A DNA stretch of 64,000 nucleotides from an uncultured Oscillospiraceae bacterium (GTDB lineage: Bacteria > Bacillota > Clostridia > Oscillospirales > Acutalibacteraceae): the NCBI GenBank assembly GCA_900546265.1, contig URCA01000001.1, positions 124,001-188,000 on the forward strand, written 5' to 3'. How positions within the stretch are numbered: the stretch's first letter is position 1; the number at the start of each line of letters is the position of its first letter. The translations under genes were made by a program, and so were the position numbers. Below the pieces are notes generated by a model, which was given only the letters and a program-made list of their open reading frames with translations, was not told where the DNA came from and searched no databases. Below are positions 8,979-18,139 of this stretch, piece after piece.

Positions 8979-9161
8979 TTGAGCAAAACAGACAGAACGC
9001 TTATGCAAAAGGAGCAGGTACAGCAAGAGCTTGAGCAGGAACAGACGTATATGGTTGGTAATACTACCTTTATTGTAGAGCCGAAATTCCGGGCTGACAG
9101 TCAGGAAACATTAGGGTCTGTTCTGCTGAAGCTCATGCAGAATGAGATCGACAATACATAA
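8979..9161 (+). CDS. TnpW-like transposon-encoded protein
   Basis: A 60-residue protein similar to the TnpW family of Tn4451-type elements: the core (YMVGNTTFIVEPKF, then SQETLGSVLLKLMQNEI) matches the family pattern of an IG.TT..V...F segment followed by ET...K.L.LI.NE. The TTG at 8979 is chosen as start because GGGGGAGG lies 8 bases upstream; ATG 9003 in the same frame has no good ribosome site of its own. The gene ends 55 bases before the recombinase start. The function of TnpW is not well defined; it is a small accessory protein of the recombinase module. Confidence 0.65.
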   Translation: MSKTDRTLMQKEQVQQELEQEQTYMVGNTTFIVEPKFRADSQETLGSVLLKLMQNEIDNT

Positions 9162-9216
9162 GCAGCTGCGATTCTATCTCCTGGTACTGTTTATTTGGCT
9201 GCGGGAAGGAGGCAGT

Positions 9217-10932
9217 ATGAAGCGGTCAAATAGTAAAAATAAGCGAGACTTAACAGCATTTCTTTATGAGCGTCTATCTCGTGATGATGATTTGGAGGGT
9301 GAGAGTTACAGCATAGCAAATCAAAAAAAGCTGCTGATTAAAGTGGCAAAGGAAATGGGATATACAAACCTGGTGCATTTCTGCGACGACGGTATTTCCG
9401 GCGTGACCATGAATCGGCCGGCCTTTTGTGATATGTTGCAGCAGCTCCAGGATGGCAAAGCTGCCGCTGTATTCGTAAAAGACCTTTCTCGCCTGGGCCG
9501 CAACTATATCGAGGTCGGCCGGCTTACAGAGGAATTCTTCCCGGAATACGACATACGGCTGGTAGCGGTGTCGGACAACATTGATTCCTTTGAGGGCGAC
9601 AACGAACTGGCACCCATTAAAAATCTGTTTAATGAATGGTACGCCCGCGACATCAGTAAAAAGCGGCGGATCAGCAACAAAATCAAAGGCAGTTCTGGTG
9701 AACCCTTGAGTGCTCCCCCTTATGGCTATATGAAAAATCCGGAAGACCCCAAGCACTGGATCATAGACGAAGATGCTGCCAGGGTTGTCAGGAGCATTTT
9801 TTCATGGTTTTTAGATGGGATAGGAACCGAGCAGATCGCCGTCAGATTAACCGAGCAAAAGGTGTTGACCCCCATGGAATATGCTATCAGCAAAGGCGTG
9901 AAAAAGCCCGGCAAGCGGACGTATGACGATCCCTGTCATTGGAACTCGTCAACCGTATGCAAAATCCTTTCTACGCAGGAGTATTGCGGCGATGTCATCA
10001 ATTTCAAGACCTATTCCAAGTCCTACAAAAATAAGAAGCGTTACCGCAACGCTCCGGAAAATATGATGGTCTTCCTCGATGTGCACGAACCGATAATCGA
10101 ACGGGAGACCTTTGAGAGAATCCAGGAAAAGCGCGGCAAGGTCCGAAAGCGCAAGACAGCGAGCGGAGAAAAGAATATGTTTTCCGGTATCCTGGTCTGT
10201 GCGGACTGCGGCCGAAATATGCACTTCCATTTTAACCAAGGCAACCCGGATATTCAGTATTTCAGCTGCTCCGGTTATAACATGGGAAAAAGAAAATGCT
10301 GCGATTCCACCCACTATATCCGGGTGGACTTCCTGGAAAATGTCGTATTAAGTGAAATCCGGCGGCTGACGCGTTTCGCTTGCCACCATGAGGAAGAATT
10401 TATCGCCACGGTTTCTGACTATTCCAAAAAGAGTATGGAAACCGATCAGCGGGTTCGTCAAAACGAGTTAAAGGCCCTGATGGCTCGGGACAAAGAACTG
10501 GATATGCTGTTCGAGAAAATCTACGAGGACAATGCAACCGGTAAAATCTCCGACGACCGATTCGCAAAGCTCTCCCGAAAATACGAAGAGGAACAGGCAT
10601 CGATTGTGGAGAGGATCGACTATCTGAAAGAAGCCTTTGACGAAGCCAACGCGAAAGCAACCACCACAGAGACCTTTATGGCGGCTGTCAAAAAGTATAC
10701 TCGTATAAAAAAGTTGACACCGCGTGTCTTAACAGAACTCATTGACCGTATAGAAGTATACCATGCAGAAAACACACCGGGCGGCCGTACACAGCGAATT
10801 CGCATTGTCTATAACTGTATCGGTTCTATTCAGATTCCGGATGAGATGAATATTCCTCTTCCGCAAATCGCGATGAAGACCCGGAGAGGAGTCGTTGTGA
10901 CATACGATCCGACGCCGGCCGCTGCCAGTTAA
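9217..10932 (+). CDS. Large serine recombinase (TnpX/resolvase family)
   Basis: Site-specific recombinase of 571 residues. The N-terminal resolvase catalytic domain (about 12-155) has the presumed nucleophile Ser21 in LYERLSRDDD, plus SIANQ and VKDLSRLGRNYIEVG. A recombinase domain follows (about 165-300), then a zinc ribbon (LVCADCGRNMHF...CSGYNMGKRKCC, about 330-375), a coiled-coil region (about 405-490) and a DUF4368-like C-terminus. This is the architecture of TnpX of Tn4451/Tn4453, which excises and inserts elements through a circular intermediate. ATG 9217 is preferred over upstream in-frame starts because GGAAGGAGG lies 5-13 bases before it. All catalytic-domain motifs look intact. Confidence 0.9.
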   Translation: MKRSNSKNKRDLTAFLYERLSRDDDLEGESYSIANQKKLLIKVAKEMGYTNLVHFCDDGISGVTMNRPAFCDMLQQLQDGKAAAVFVKDLSRLGRNYIEVGRLTEEFFPEYDIRLVAVSDNIDSFEGDNELAPIKNLFNEWYARDISKKRRISNKIKGSSGEPLSAPPYGYMKNPEDPKHWIIDEDAARVVRSIFSWFLDGIGTEQIAVRLTEQKVLTPMEYAISKGVKKPGKRTYDDPCHWNSSTVCKILSTQEYCGDVINFKTYSKSYKNKKRYRNAPENMMVFLDVHEPIIERETFERIQEKRGKVRKRKTASGEKNMFSGILVCADCGRNMHFHFNQGNPDIQYFSCSGYNMGKRKCCDSTHYIRVDFLENVVLSEIRRLTRFACHHEEEFIATVSDYSKKSMETDQRVRQNELKALMARDKELDMLFEKIYEDNATGKISDDRFAKLSRKYEEEQASIVERIDYLKEAFDEANAKATTTETFMAAVKKYTRIKKLTPRVLTELIDRIEVYHAENTPGGRTQRIRIVYNCIGSIQIPDEMNIPLPQIAMKTRRGVVVTYDPTPAAAS

Positions 10933-10954
10933 GCTGGCAAAATGAGCATAGAAA

Positions 10955-10998
10955 ACGAGTGTCCTTATAGGATACTCAAATCCTATAAGGACACTCGT
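10955..10998. repeat. 18-base perfect inverted repeat
   Basis: Arms ACGAGTGTCCTTATAGGA and its exact complement at 10981-10998, separated by 8 bases. It starts 23 bases after the recombinase stop. There is no T-run after either arm, so it is not a typical terminator. It could be a transcription barrier or part of the element end. Confidence 0.8.
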
Positions 10999-11030
10999 TA
11001 TGGGTTTGTGTTACAAAAAAGATACCCACT

Positions 11031-11119
11031 CCAAAATGAGAATTTCGGGTTCGGAACGAGTCCGTTTTTGTTTTTACATGGCGATTTTTTGATTTTTACT
11101 TTTCGATGTCTCATTTTGG
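11031..11119. repeat. 11-base inverted repeat pair
   Basis: CCAAAATGAGA at 11031-11041 and its exact complement TCTCATTTTGG at 11109-11119, with a T-rich stretch between. The spacing is too long for a simple hairpin; the pair may be recombinase-arm sites or an imperfect element end. Confidence 0.45.
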
Positions 11120-11179
11120 TGAGAGATTCCAGATATCGAAAGATGGCTTTAATACTGGGACTTATAGCATAGGAACAGT

Positions 11180-11224
11180 GGCCGGGATTTGGAACGTCTC
11201 ATCTCTGCGTTCCAAATCCCGGCC
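11180..11224. terminator. 17-base stem-loop after the GLUG-protein gene
   Basis: Perfect arms GGCCGGGATTTGGAACG and complement (11180-11196 / 11208-11224), with an 11-base loop. It lies 26 bases beyond the stop of the 1884-residue protein gene on the minus strand and faces the recombinase gene on the other side. It lacks a clear U-tract but is positioned to separate the two convergent units. Confidence 0.6.
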
Positions 11225-11249
11225 TCTATTCCGTTTTGTCCTGTTCCGC

Positions 11250-14200
11250 CTATTTCAACACAGGGCGGTGGGAAGTCTCATCCCAGTCCCATACCGTCTC
11301 AAAATCCCAGCCAAGGCCCAAGACAAACGTATCCTTATCCTGGGCTTCTTCCGCCGTTTTATCTATGCCCATCCAGCCGGGCGTGCGTTCCTCCTCTTTG
11401 GCCGGCGTATTCACCGGCATATCGGCCAGCGCAAAGTTGTTTTCCAGTATAGCCACTTCGGAGCCCAGGGTGCGGGATGCGATCCGGTGCGCATAGTCTG
11501 TTGCCGTAATAGCGGTGTTCAGAGCAAAGCAGTTCCGCACGGTGCTGTCCGCATAGGTGTAGCCGGTGATGCCGCCCGCGCTGGCGTTATCCACAACTGT
11601 AACCGCTCCGGCGGCGTAGCAATTTTCAATCACGCTGTTGCTGCCCCGGCCGGAGATCCCCACCAGGCCGCCGGCATATTTCCCGGCGTTTACGGTGACG
11701 TCCGCCGTGGAATAGCAGTTGGAAAGCGTCCCGTTCAGGTAGCCCACAATCCCGCCTTGGGTCGAGGCCCCGGTGATGCGGCCGGTGGTGTAACATGCTT
11801 CGATCCGTCCGCCGCTCACATCGCAGAGGATGCCCGCCCTATCGTAATCCGCGGTTACGGCGGCGTCCTCCAGGCTCAGCCGGCGGATGGTGCCGGCATT
11901 TTCCTTGAACAATCCCCCGGTCTGGGAGGTGAAGTGCAGCAGCCGGTGCCCCGCGCCGTCAAAGATTCCGGAAAAGGCGGTCGCCTGACAGAGCTGTCCC
12001 ACGGTTTCGCCAGCCAAATTCAAGTCTCTCGTCAGGATGTAATTTTCCTCCGGGAAGAGGGAGATCTGCGCCAGATCCTCGACCGAAGCGATTTGATAAT
12101 ACCCGTTTTCATCCTGCGGGAGCGCGGGCTTTTTACCGGTTTCCTCCGTGCAGCCTCTCAGGAGGGGACGCTGCGTCAGCTCGTCCCATTGCCACACGGC
12201 GTCGAAATCCCATCCAAGCCCGGTTTTAAAGGTGTCCTCGGCGTGCATGTCGTCCAGGCTCTTTCCTTCGCCCATGAGGGACGCGAACCGGGAATCCTCT
12301 TCTTCGGTTTTGGAAACCGGCATATCCGCCCAGGCAAAGTTGACGCCGATGTTGGCAATCTCATTCCCCAGCGTCCTGGCGGCCACCCGGTGCCCGTACT
12401 GCGTGGGGGCGGTTACCGAAGTGTTCAGGGCAAAATTGCCTTCCACGTTGGTGGTCGCATAGGTATAGCCGGTGATGCCGCCGGCGTTGGCGTCCGCCGA
12501 AACCGAGCCGGTCGCATAGCACCGCAGAGTGGTGCTGCCCCGCCCGGAGATGCCGACGACGCCGCCGGCCTGGCGGCCGCTGCTCCTTACATTGGCCGTC
12601 GAGTAGCAGTCGCGGATGGTGCCGTTGAGATACCCGACGACGCCGCCCGTCGTCGCCTGTCCGGAAACCGAACCCGTCGTGTAGCAGCTTTCGATGATGC
12701 CGCCGTTGGTGTCGCAGAGGATCCCGATATTGGAAGCGCCGGGAGCCTGCACGCTGGCGTCCTCCATGCCGAGATTCCGAATGGTGCCGGCGTTGGTATG
12801 GATGAGGCCGCCTTCGGTCGAAATATACCCGGTAATTTTGTGCCCTGCGCCGTCGAGAATCCCCATAAACTGCAGTTCCCTGCACAGCGGGGACATGGAC
12901 TGGGTGAGCACCATATCGCTCGTCAGGACATAGTTCTCCTCGGGGAATTGCGAAATCACCGCCAGATCCTCGGCAGAGGCGATTTCGTAATACCCGTTTT
13001 CATCCTGCGGGAGTGTGGGCTTTTCGCCGTCCTCGCCCGGATCAATCGCCTCCGGAAGCATCTGCAGCACCGGCCGGCTGCCGTTTTCGTCCCATTTCCA
13101 TATGGTGTCAAAATCCCATCCCAATGTTTCCTGATAGAAAGCCTGGGACTTCAGCTGCGCCAGGGAAGCTGTCGCGCCTTTTTCCGTATCGGCCGCCGCC
13201 ACGCCCTGCTGTTCCCCGGGCACCTGCACTTTTATGCTGCCGTAGTTGTTTTCCAACACGGGATCGTGCCCGGATTTAATCCGTCCCACCACACGGTTGG
13301 AATACGAGTTGCCGTCCACTTTCCCGTTCAAGGCGATGCAGTTGCGCACCGTGGTCCCGGTATACCCATAGCCGACGATGCCGCCCGCATTCTTGGAGTC
13401 CGCCGTGACGTTCCCGGTGGCATAGCAGCGCTCGGTCACGCTGCCTTCCATGCCCAGGCCGACCACGCCGCCGGCTTCCGTCCCTAAAGAATGGACGTCT
13501 GCCGTCGAGTAACAATTCCGCACGATCCCGTACGAATCGCCCACCAGGCCGCCGACCCGGGAGGGAGCCGTAATCGTGCCGCTGACATAGCAGTTTTCCA
13601 TGGTGCCGCGGTTGAGGTCGCAGAGGATCCCCGCCGTACTCGTGTTGGATTCCACCGCTCCCGTTACCGACAGGTTGCGGATCACACCGTCGTTGGTGGC
13701 AAACAGGCCGGAGCCTTTTTCCGGATCCGCGCGGAAGCCGGTGATGGTATGCCCGCCGCCATCCAGCACGCCGGTGAAATTGACGCCGCCGGAAGCCAGC
13801 TGGTCACGCACCGTCCCGTCCAGGTTCAGATCGTTCATCAGGCGGAAATGGGCGGAAGGCTCGTAGGTAAGGTTGACAAAATCCTCCCAGGTGTAAATCT
13901 CATAGGGCTGTTCCGCCGTGCCGAACCCTTTCATCCCCTTGCGCAGAGTCTGGGAACACAGGACGGGCTGCGCGGTATCCAGTCCATCCCAGATCATGAC
14001 CTTTAAGACATTGGACGAATCGAACGTGATCGGCGTGTCAAAGGCGATATACTGCTCCTTGCCCCGGCGCTCCAACACCACGTTTTCCGCGCGTACTTCC
14101 AAAAGTTCGCTTTCATCCTCCGTATATTTGGTGGCCATTACGGTGACCGTTTCACGGGCGTCCTCAGTCGCCAGGAGGCCGACACCGTTCCACTGCTTGT

Positions 14201-16904
14201 CCTTGATGTCGGTGGAGCTGATTTCGAACAGGCCCTCCGCATGCCCCAGGGTGAATGTATCGACCACCTCTCCCCCGGCGGTATAGGTGGTAAGGGTCAG
14301 GGCATCCGCATCCGCGCTGAGAACCATGCCGGTCTGCACGTCTTCGTCAAACACCACATTGTCCCACCAGTATTCTTCGTTCTCATAGAATTTGGGGCCG
14401 GCGGATCCGGAGGTGACAAAAGTGGTTCCCTGGTTCATATCCGCCGGGTCGTTGGTGGCGACGCCATTGCGGATGGTGGTCCTTTTATAGACATGGTCAT
14501 GGCCGCCGATATACAGGCTGACGCCCAGCTGCTGGCAGGCCGCCGCTACCTTTTCCCGCTGCTCCGCCATGCCGGAATCGTTGCTATGGCTGGCCCCAAA
14601 ATAGGGGTAATGCCCCATAACGATCCGCCAGGGCTTATCGGTTGCCCGCATATCCTGTTCCAGCCATTCCAGCTGTTCGTCCAGCGCGGTCGTGGAGTTG
14701 AGAACCGCGATATGCATGTCCCCGATATCGGTGGAATAGCTGCTTTCTCCCAAAGCGCTCCCGTTTTCCGGGAGATTGTACATCTTGGTAAAGGTGGAAT
14801 TTTGCGTGTACGGCGAGTCGGTATGGCTGTGGGCCAGATTGAGGTCGTTATAGGTTTCATGGTTGCCGCTCATGGTGGCGGTCAGCAGCCCCAGGTCCTC
14901 CAGCACATAGTCGCTCAGCGATTTCCAGTATTCGTATTTGGCGGCGTTGTCCACAAAGTCGCCCAGCTGCACCAGGACGGAAGCGTCCGGCTCCTTTTCC
15001 TTCAGGGTATCCAGCATGGCGTTGAACAGCTCGTAATCGGCTTCCTCCGTTCCGGGAACCTGCAGATCCCCCATAATATAGAGGGAGGTCTCGCCGCTGG
15101 GCCGGGCGGTGGTAAAGGTGTATTCCTCGCTGGTCCAATCCCCGTTTTCCGAGACGCCCAACCGGTATTTGTAGGCCGTCCCGGGAGTGAGCCCGCTTAT
15201 ATCAAACTCATGGCTGCGCAGCGGCTTGTCGGTGATGGGATTTTCATAATCGGGAGCGTCCAATTCGCTGGAAACCTCCAGCTGCATGGTGGATTCGGAC
15301 GACAGGATGGTCTGCGCGTTGCTCCAGTCCGCATCCGCGGCGGGGGCCACCTGCAGATAGGCCGTCGTCAGAGCCGGGTCGGTCACCACATTGACGCCGA
15401 CTTGGTCCGCCGTTTCCCCCACGCTTGCCACCGGGGCAAACTGGCCGAAAATAACATCCGCCTGCATATCGCTGCGGTCCACCGTGATGCGCCGCAGTTC
15501 CACGCGGGTGCTGCCGGTGCTGTCCTTGGCGCTGTACCGGATGAAGTAGTCGTCATAGGCATCCGGGGTAAAGGTTCCATCCGTGATTTTGACGGTCCCT
15601 GCGGAATTGATGACGTCCACCGTGACCTCACAGCTCCCGTCCCGGTCATCCATCGCGGTGGCCGAAGGGATGGTCACCGGCTGGTGGATGGCCACCGTCT
15701 CGGGGATCGAGCCGTTTACGGTGATTTCCGGCGCAAAATTGGTGCCCCGGGTGGTCTCGCCGATCCACATGGGAGCGGATACAATCTGCTCCCCGTCCTC
15801 CTGGTTGACGACAAGAAAGAAATAATCCCCGTCGGCGCAGTCAAAGGTTTCGTTTATCTCCAGCAGGTTGCTGCCGACGTTATCCCACTGCTTGACGATC
15901 TTCCGGTTGTTGGAATAAATCACCACATTGTCGAGCGGGTCGCCGGCGTCGGGGTCGTACAGCTTGGCGTACATGGCAAACTGGGTGGTGTCTCCCGGCA
16001 GGATGGAACCCATAAACTGGTCGTTTGCCGAAAAAGTCAGCTCAAAGTTGGCGTCCAGAGTCGAATAGGTGGAACGCTCCCGGAAAGCCTTGTATAGCCC
16101 ATCCCGGGTCTTGGAATCGGTCCAGATGCCGGTTCGGGGAGCGTCATCCCCCCAGGTGGCGCTGTGTTCGTCGCCGTTCCAGGTGGGGCTGACATGCCAC
16201 CCCGCGTCCAGGCAGTTCTGGAAGGTGGGGAGATACGCGGCCACCTTGTACTCGAACAGGTTCAGCTGGGCATCTACCTCTTTGTTATAATGCGTAAAGC
16301 TCCAGAAATCGCCCTTCCCCGTGGGATTGGGGTGGTTAAACTGGGCAATGGCCTCCGGATCCTGCGCCAATCTGGCGTAGAAGGTGGGAAGATCGTACTT
16401 CACATCGCCGCTTCCAACCCAATCCCAGCGCGTTTTGGCGAAGGCGGTCACCTTCCAGTCGGTATTGAACAGATTCATATGGCCGCTCTGGTCATACCAG
16501 GTGATCTCCTCGCCGGCGATGGCGACGAATCCCCCGTCCTGATTATACCGATCGGCTGTTTCGTGCAGGAAACGCCAGTCGTCCGACAAGGCGTCGTTCA
16601 CATCGGTCAGATAATCGTCCCCGTTGCGGTAGTCCAGGCAGACGTCGTGATCCGTCACGCCGAAAAAATCCAGCGTCGTGTTTTCCCGGACATGCTCATA
16701 CGCATCCTCCGGCAGTTTCTCACCGTCGCTGAGGGAGGTATGGGAGTGTACCTGCCCCGTGTAAAGGGTTTTCCCCATATAGGTCGTTTTGCTGCCGCTG
16801 TTGGATAAATCCATCTCCTGTGCCAATGCCTGGAAGGGCAGCACAGCGGCTATCTGGACAGCCGCTAAAACAACGGCCGCTGTTCTTTTTATGGAATTAC
16901 GCAT
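11250..16904 (-). CDS. Secreted PHP + metallophosphoesterase protein with GLUG cassettes
   Basis: A 1884-residue exported protein. A signal peptide (about 1-28, ending ALA) is followed by a PHP domain (GQVHSHTSLSDG near 50, FGVTDHD near 83, QFNHPNP) and a beta-sandwich resembling the N-terminal domain of purple acid phosphatases. Then comes a calcineurin-like metallophosphoesterase (MGDLQ, LGDFVDN, SGNHETYND, MGHYPYFG, GGHDHVYKRT; about 600-800). From about residue 1000 there are three cassettes of about 295 residues, each rich in GLUG motifs (GGIVGYLNGTL.NCYSTADV) and closing with a WDF..VW.WDE repeat. It has two hydrolase domains and a likely adhesive tail but no wall anchor. The substrate is unknown; phosphate or phosphodiester groups are plausible. 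It overlaps the upstream gene by 8 bases, suggesting translational coupling. Confidence 0.85.
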   Translation of the reverse strand: MRNSIKRTAAVVLAAVQIAAVLPFQALAQEMDLSNSGSKTTYMGKTLYTGQVHSHTSLSDGEKLPEDAYEHVRENTTLDFFGVTDHDVCLDYRNGDDYLTDVNDALSDDWRFLHETADRYNQDGGFVAIAGEEITWYDQSGHMNLFNTDWKVTAFAKTRWDWVGSGDVKYDLPTFYARLAQDPEAIAQFNHPNPTGKGDFWSFTHYNKEVDAQLNLFEYKVAAYLPTFQNCLDAGWHVSPTWNGDEHSATWGDDAPRTGIWTDSKTRDGLYKAFRERSTYSTLDANFELTFSANDQFMGSILPGDTTQFAMYAKLYDPDAGDPLDNVVIYSNNRKIVKQWDNVGSNLLEINETFDCADGDYFFLVVNQEDGEQIVSAPMWIGETTRGTNFAPEITVNGSIPETVAIHQPVTIPSATAMDDRDGSCEVTVDVINSAGTVKITDGTFTPDAYDDYFIRYSAKDSTGSTRVELRRITVDRSDMQADVIFGQFAPVASVGETADQVGVNVVTDPALTTAYLQVAPAADADWSNAQTILSSESTMQLEVSSELDAPDYENPITDKPLRSHEFDISGLTPGTAYKYRLGVSENGDWTSEEYTFTTARPSGETSLYIMGDLQVPGTEEADYELFNAMLDTLKEKEPDASVLVQLGDFVDNAAKYEYWKSLSDYVLEDLGLLTATMSGNHETYNDLNLAHSHTDSPYTQNSTFTKMYNLPENGSALGESSYSTDIGDMHIAVLNSTTALDEQLEWLEQDMRATDKPWRIVMGHYPYFGASHSNDSGMAEQREKVAAACQQLGVSLYIGGHDHVYKRTTIRNGVATNDPADMNQGTTFVTSGSAGPKFYENEEYWWDNVVFDEDVQTGMVLSADADALTLTTYTAGGEVVDTFTLGHAEGLFEISSTDIKDKQWNGVGLLATEDARETVTVMATKYTEDESELLEVRAENVVLERRGKEQYIAFDTPITFDSSNVLKVMIWDGLDTAQPVLCSQTLRKGMKGFGTAEQPYEIYTWEDFVNLTYEPSAHFRLMNDLNLDGTVRDQLASGGVNFTGVLDGGGHTITGFRADPEKGSGLFATNDGVIRNLSVTGAVESNTSTAGILCDLNRGTMENCYVSGTITAPSRVGGLVGDSYGIVRNCYSTADVHSLGTEAGGVVGLGMEGSVTERCYATGNVTADSKNAGGIVGYGYTGTTVRNCIALNGKVDGNSYSNRVVGRIKSGHDPVLENNYGSIKVQVPGEQQGVAAADTEKGATASLAQLKSQAFYQETLGWDFDTIWKWDENGSRPVLQMLPEAIDPGEDGEKPTLPQDENGYYEIASAEDLAVISQFPEENYVLTSDMVLTQSMSPLCRELQFMGILDGAGHKITGYISTEGGLIHTNAGTIRNLGMEDASVQAPGASNIGILCDTNGGIIESCYTTGSVSGQATTGGVVGYLNGTIRDCYSTANVRSSGRQAGGVVGISGRGSTTLRCYATGSVSADANAGGITGYTYATTNVEGNFALNTSVTAPTQYGHRVAARTLGNEIANIGVNFAWADMPVSKTEEEDSRFASLMGEGKSLDDMHAEDTFKTGLGWDFDAVWQWDELTQRPLLRGCTEETGKKPALPQDENGYYQIASVEDLAQISLFPEENYILTRDLNLAGETVGQLCQATAFSGIFDGAGHRLLHFTSQTGGLFKENAGTIRRLSLEDAAVTADYDRAGILCDVSGGRIEACYTTGRITGASTQGGIVGYLNGTLSNCYSTADVTVNAGKYAGGLVGISGRGSNSVIENCYAAGAVTVVDNASAGGITGYTYADSTVRNCFALNTAITATDYAHRIASRTLGSEVAILENNFALADMPVNTPAKEEERTPGWMGIDKTAEEAQDKDTFVLGLGWDFETVWDWDETSHRPVLK

Positions 16905-17574
16905 GCCGGTTTTCCTCCTTTTTCTTCAGGATGACGACCGTTCCCAGGACGAGCAGCGCAGCCACGGCCGCGACGCCCCAGACAATCGGGTACGTATCCC
17001 CCGTTTGGGCGCTGTCCCCGCTGCCGTCGGGAGCAGAAGGGCTCGAAGGCACGCCCGTGTCGGGATCGGTTCCGGAAGGCTGCGTGCCGGCCGACGTTCC
17101 GCTGGTGACCGAGGAACCGCTTGTCTCCTGTGCATCGGAACCTGTGGTCGGGACGGTGGAGGAGGCGCTGGTGGTTGTATCCGGAGTATCCGGGATTTCA
17201 CTGCCGTCCAGCACCCTTTGATAGAGCAGGCCGTTCTCTCCGCCGATTTTCAGCACATATTGCTGCAAATCCGCCTTCGGCAACACCGCCTGAAAGGAAA
17301 ACGTCTTTTCCGCTCCCAGCTCATATTCGTTGGCATACACGATATCGGCGGGGCTCGGTTCATCCAGGTTCGCCCTTTTTTCCAGGAGTAGGACGCCAAT
17401 TCTTGCCGTATTTCCTTCTTGTACAGAGCCTGTGACAGACACGGTGTTCCCGCTGAGCCCCGCCGTTACCTGTACCGGGTTGCCGGCCGCCAAAGCGGAA
17501 GCCCCCCAGGCGCAGCACAGCGCCGCCATAACCGTAAGCAGCGCTTTTCGTATCCATTCTCGTCTACTTCGCAT
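16897..17574 (-). CDS. Surface protein with sortase-signal-like C-terminus
   Basis: A 225-residue protein. A signal peptide (RKALLTVMAALCCAWGASALAA) is followed by a small beta-sandwich (about 33-125: VTAGLSGNTVSVTGSV, VYANEYELGAEKTFSFQAVLP), a Ser/Thr/Gly/Pro-rich linker (about 132-190), QTGD, a hydrophobic segment (WGVAAVAALLVLGTVVIL) and a KKKEE tail. The QTGD-hydrophobic-basic ending resembles a degenerate LPXTG sorting signal, so covalent wall attachment is possible. ATG 17574 is chosen because GAGAGGA lies 8 bases upstream; longer in-frame extensions lack a ribosome site. It is probably cotranscribed with the PHP/GLUG protein and may act as its surface partner (inference). Confidence 0.7.
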   Translation of the reverse strand: MRSRREWIRKALLTVMAALCCAWGASALAAGNPVQVTAGLSGNTVSVTGSVQEGNTARIGVLLLEKRANLDEPSPADIVYANEYELGAEKTFSFQAVLPKADLQQYVLKIGGENGLLYQRVLDGSEIPDTPDTTTSASSTVPTTGSDAQETSGSSVTSGTSAGTQPSGTDPDTGVPSSPSAPDGSGDSAQTGDTYPIVWGVAAVAALLVLGTVVILKKKEENRHA

Positions 17575-17892
17575 ACCATCGATCCTCTCTATTTCTTGTT
17601 GCCCTATTATTTTAAACCATACCATGTTAACGCTTAAGCCATGTTGCGTTAGACACAAGTTAAATAATCTTGGATCGTTTTGTTTGCGATTCAGCCGACG
17701 GTTCGCATATTTCCCAAATCAAATAAAACCATACCACGTCTCTCCGGCGCAGAAAAATCCGAATAAACAAAAATGGAGCTTCCAACCTGAACGAATCAGG
17801 CGGAAACTCCGCTTTTCCTGCTTTGAGTGGCGCGGGACTCTTTGGACATCTACGGTGAAACGGTTCCCCGGTTTTTCCTCCAAAAAGCCCGC

Positions 17893-17911
17893 AAACCCGC
17901 ATGAATACTAG
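17893..17911. repeat. 19-base direct repeat, copy 1
   Basis: AAACCCGCATGAATACTAG, identical to 18140-18158 and 247 bases away. The copies flank a gene-free segment and each is followed within 20 bases by a hairpin. They could be the footprints of a small insertion or recombination sites. Confidence 0.8.
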
Positions 17912-17916
17912 AAAAA

Positions 17917-17945
17917 ATTGGGTGACATCTTTTTTGTCACCCAAT
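17917..17945. terminator. Terminator-like hairpin
   Basis: ATTGGGTGACA and its complement around a T-rich 7-base loop. It has 11-base perfect arms and no obvious T-run after the stem in either direction. No adjacent gene clearly uses it. Confidence 0.4.
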
Positions 17946-18139
17946 CATGTCTAAAAGCGCAAGGATTGATACAATTTAACGGAAACCAGATTTTGTCGTA
18001 TTTACAGTAGCGGTGTTCATTTTCTTTCAAGAAAAATAGACATGAGGGTTCAAAAGCTGTTTTTCGCCGTTTTATGCGGTAATTTTTGAGTGTTTGCATA
18101 TCTGATCTGCAACGCCAATTACACAAACCAAAAATGCCG

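Larger units (their letters stand above)
7759..11119 (+). mobile_element. Serine-recombinase mobile module (Tn4451-like), possibly a remnant
   Basis: Four consecutive plus-strand genes have the make-up of small Clostridial transposable elements: a sigma-region-4 protein, a Tn916-type helix-turn-helix protein, a TnpW-like protein and a large serine recombinase with zinc ribbon. Base composition is lower in GC than the flanking housekeeping region. Inverted repeats follow the recombinase gene (10955-10998 and 11031-11119). No relaxase, transfer or cargo genes are present, so it is either a minimal element or what remains of a larger one. The exact ends are not established; the coordinates given run from the first element-type gene to the outer inverted repeat. 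Confidence 0.6.
10933..11249. other. Inverted-repeat-rich intergenic region after recombinase
   Basis: No gene is visible. The stretch holds three separate inverted repeats (10955-10998, 11031-11041 with 11109-11119, and 11180-11224), annotated individually. It lies where the mobile module meets the convergent GLUG-protein gene and probably contains the element's right boundary. Confidence 0.6.

Noticed and set aside
11106..13487. Long plus-strand open frame of 793 codons opposite the GLUG protein
   Set aside because: It mirrors the repetitive, GC-rich GLUG cassettes, has no ribosome site, no known domain and low-complexity composition; the minus-strand gene explains the sequence.
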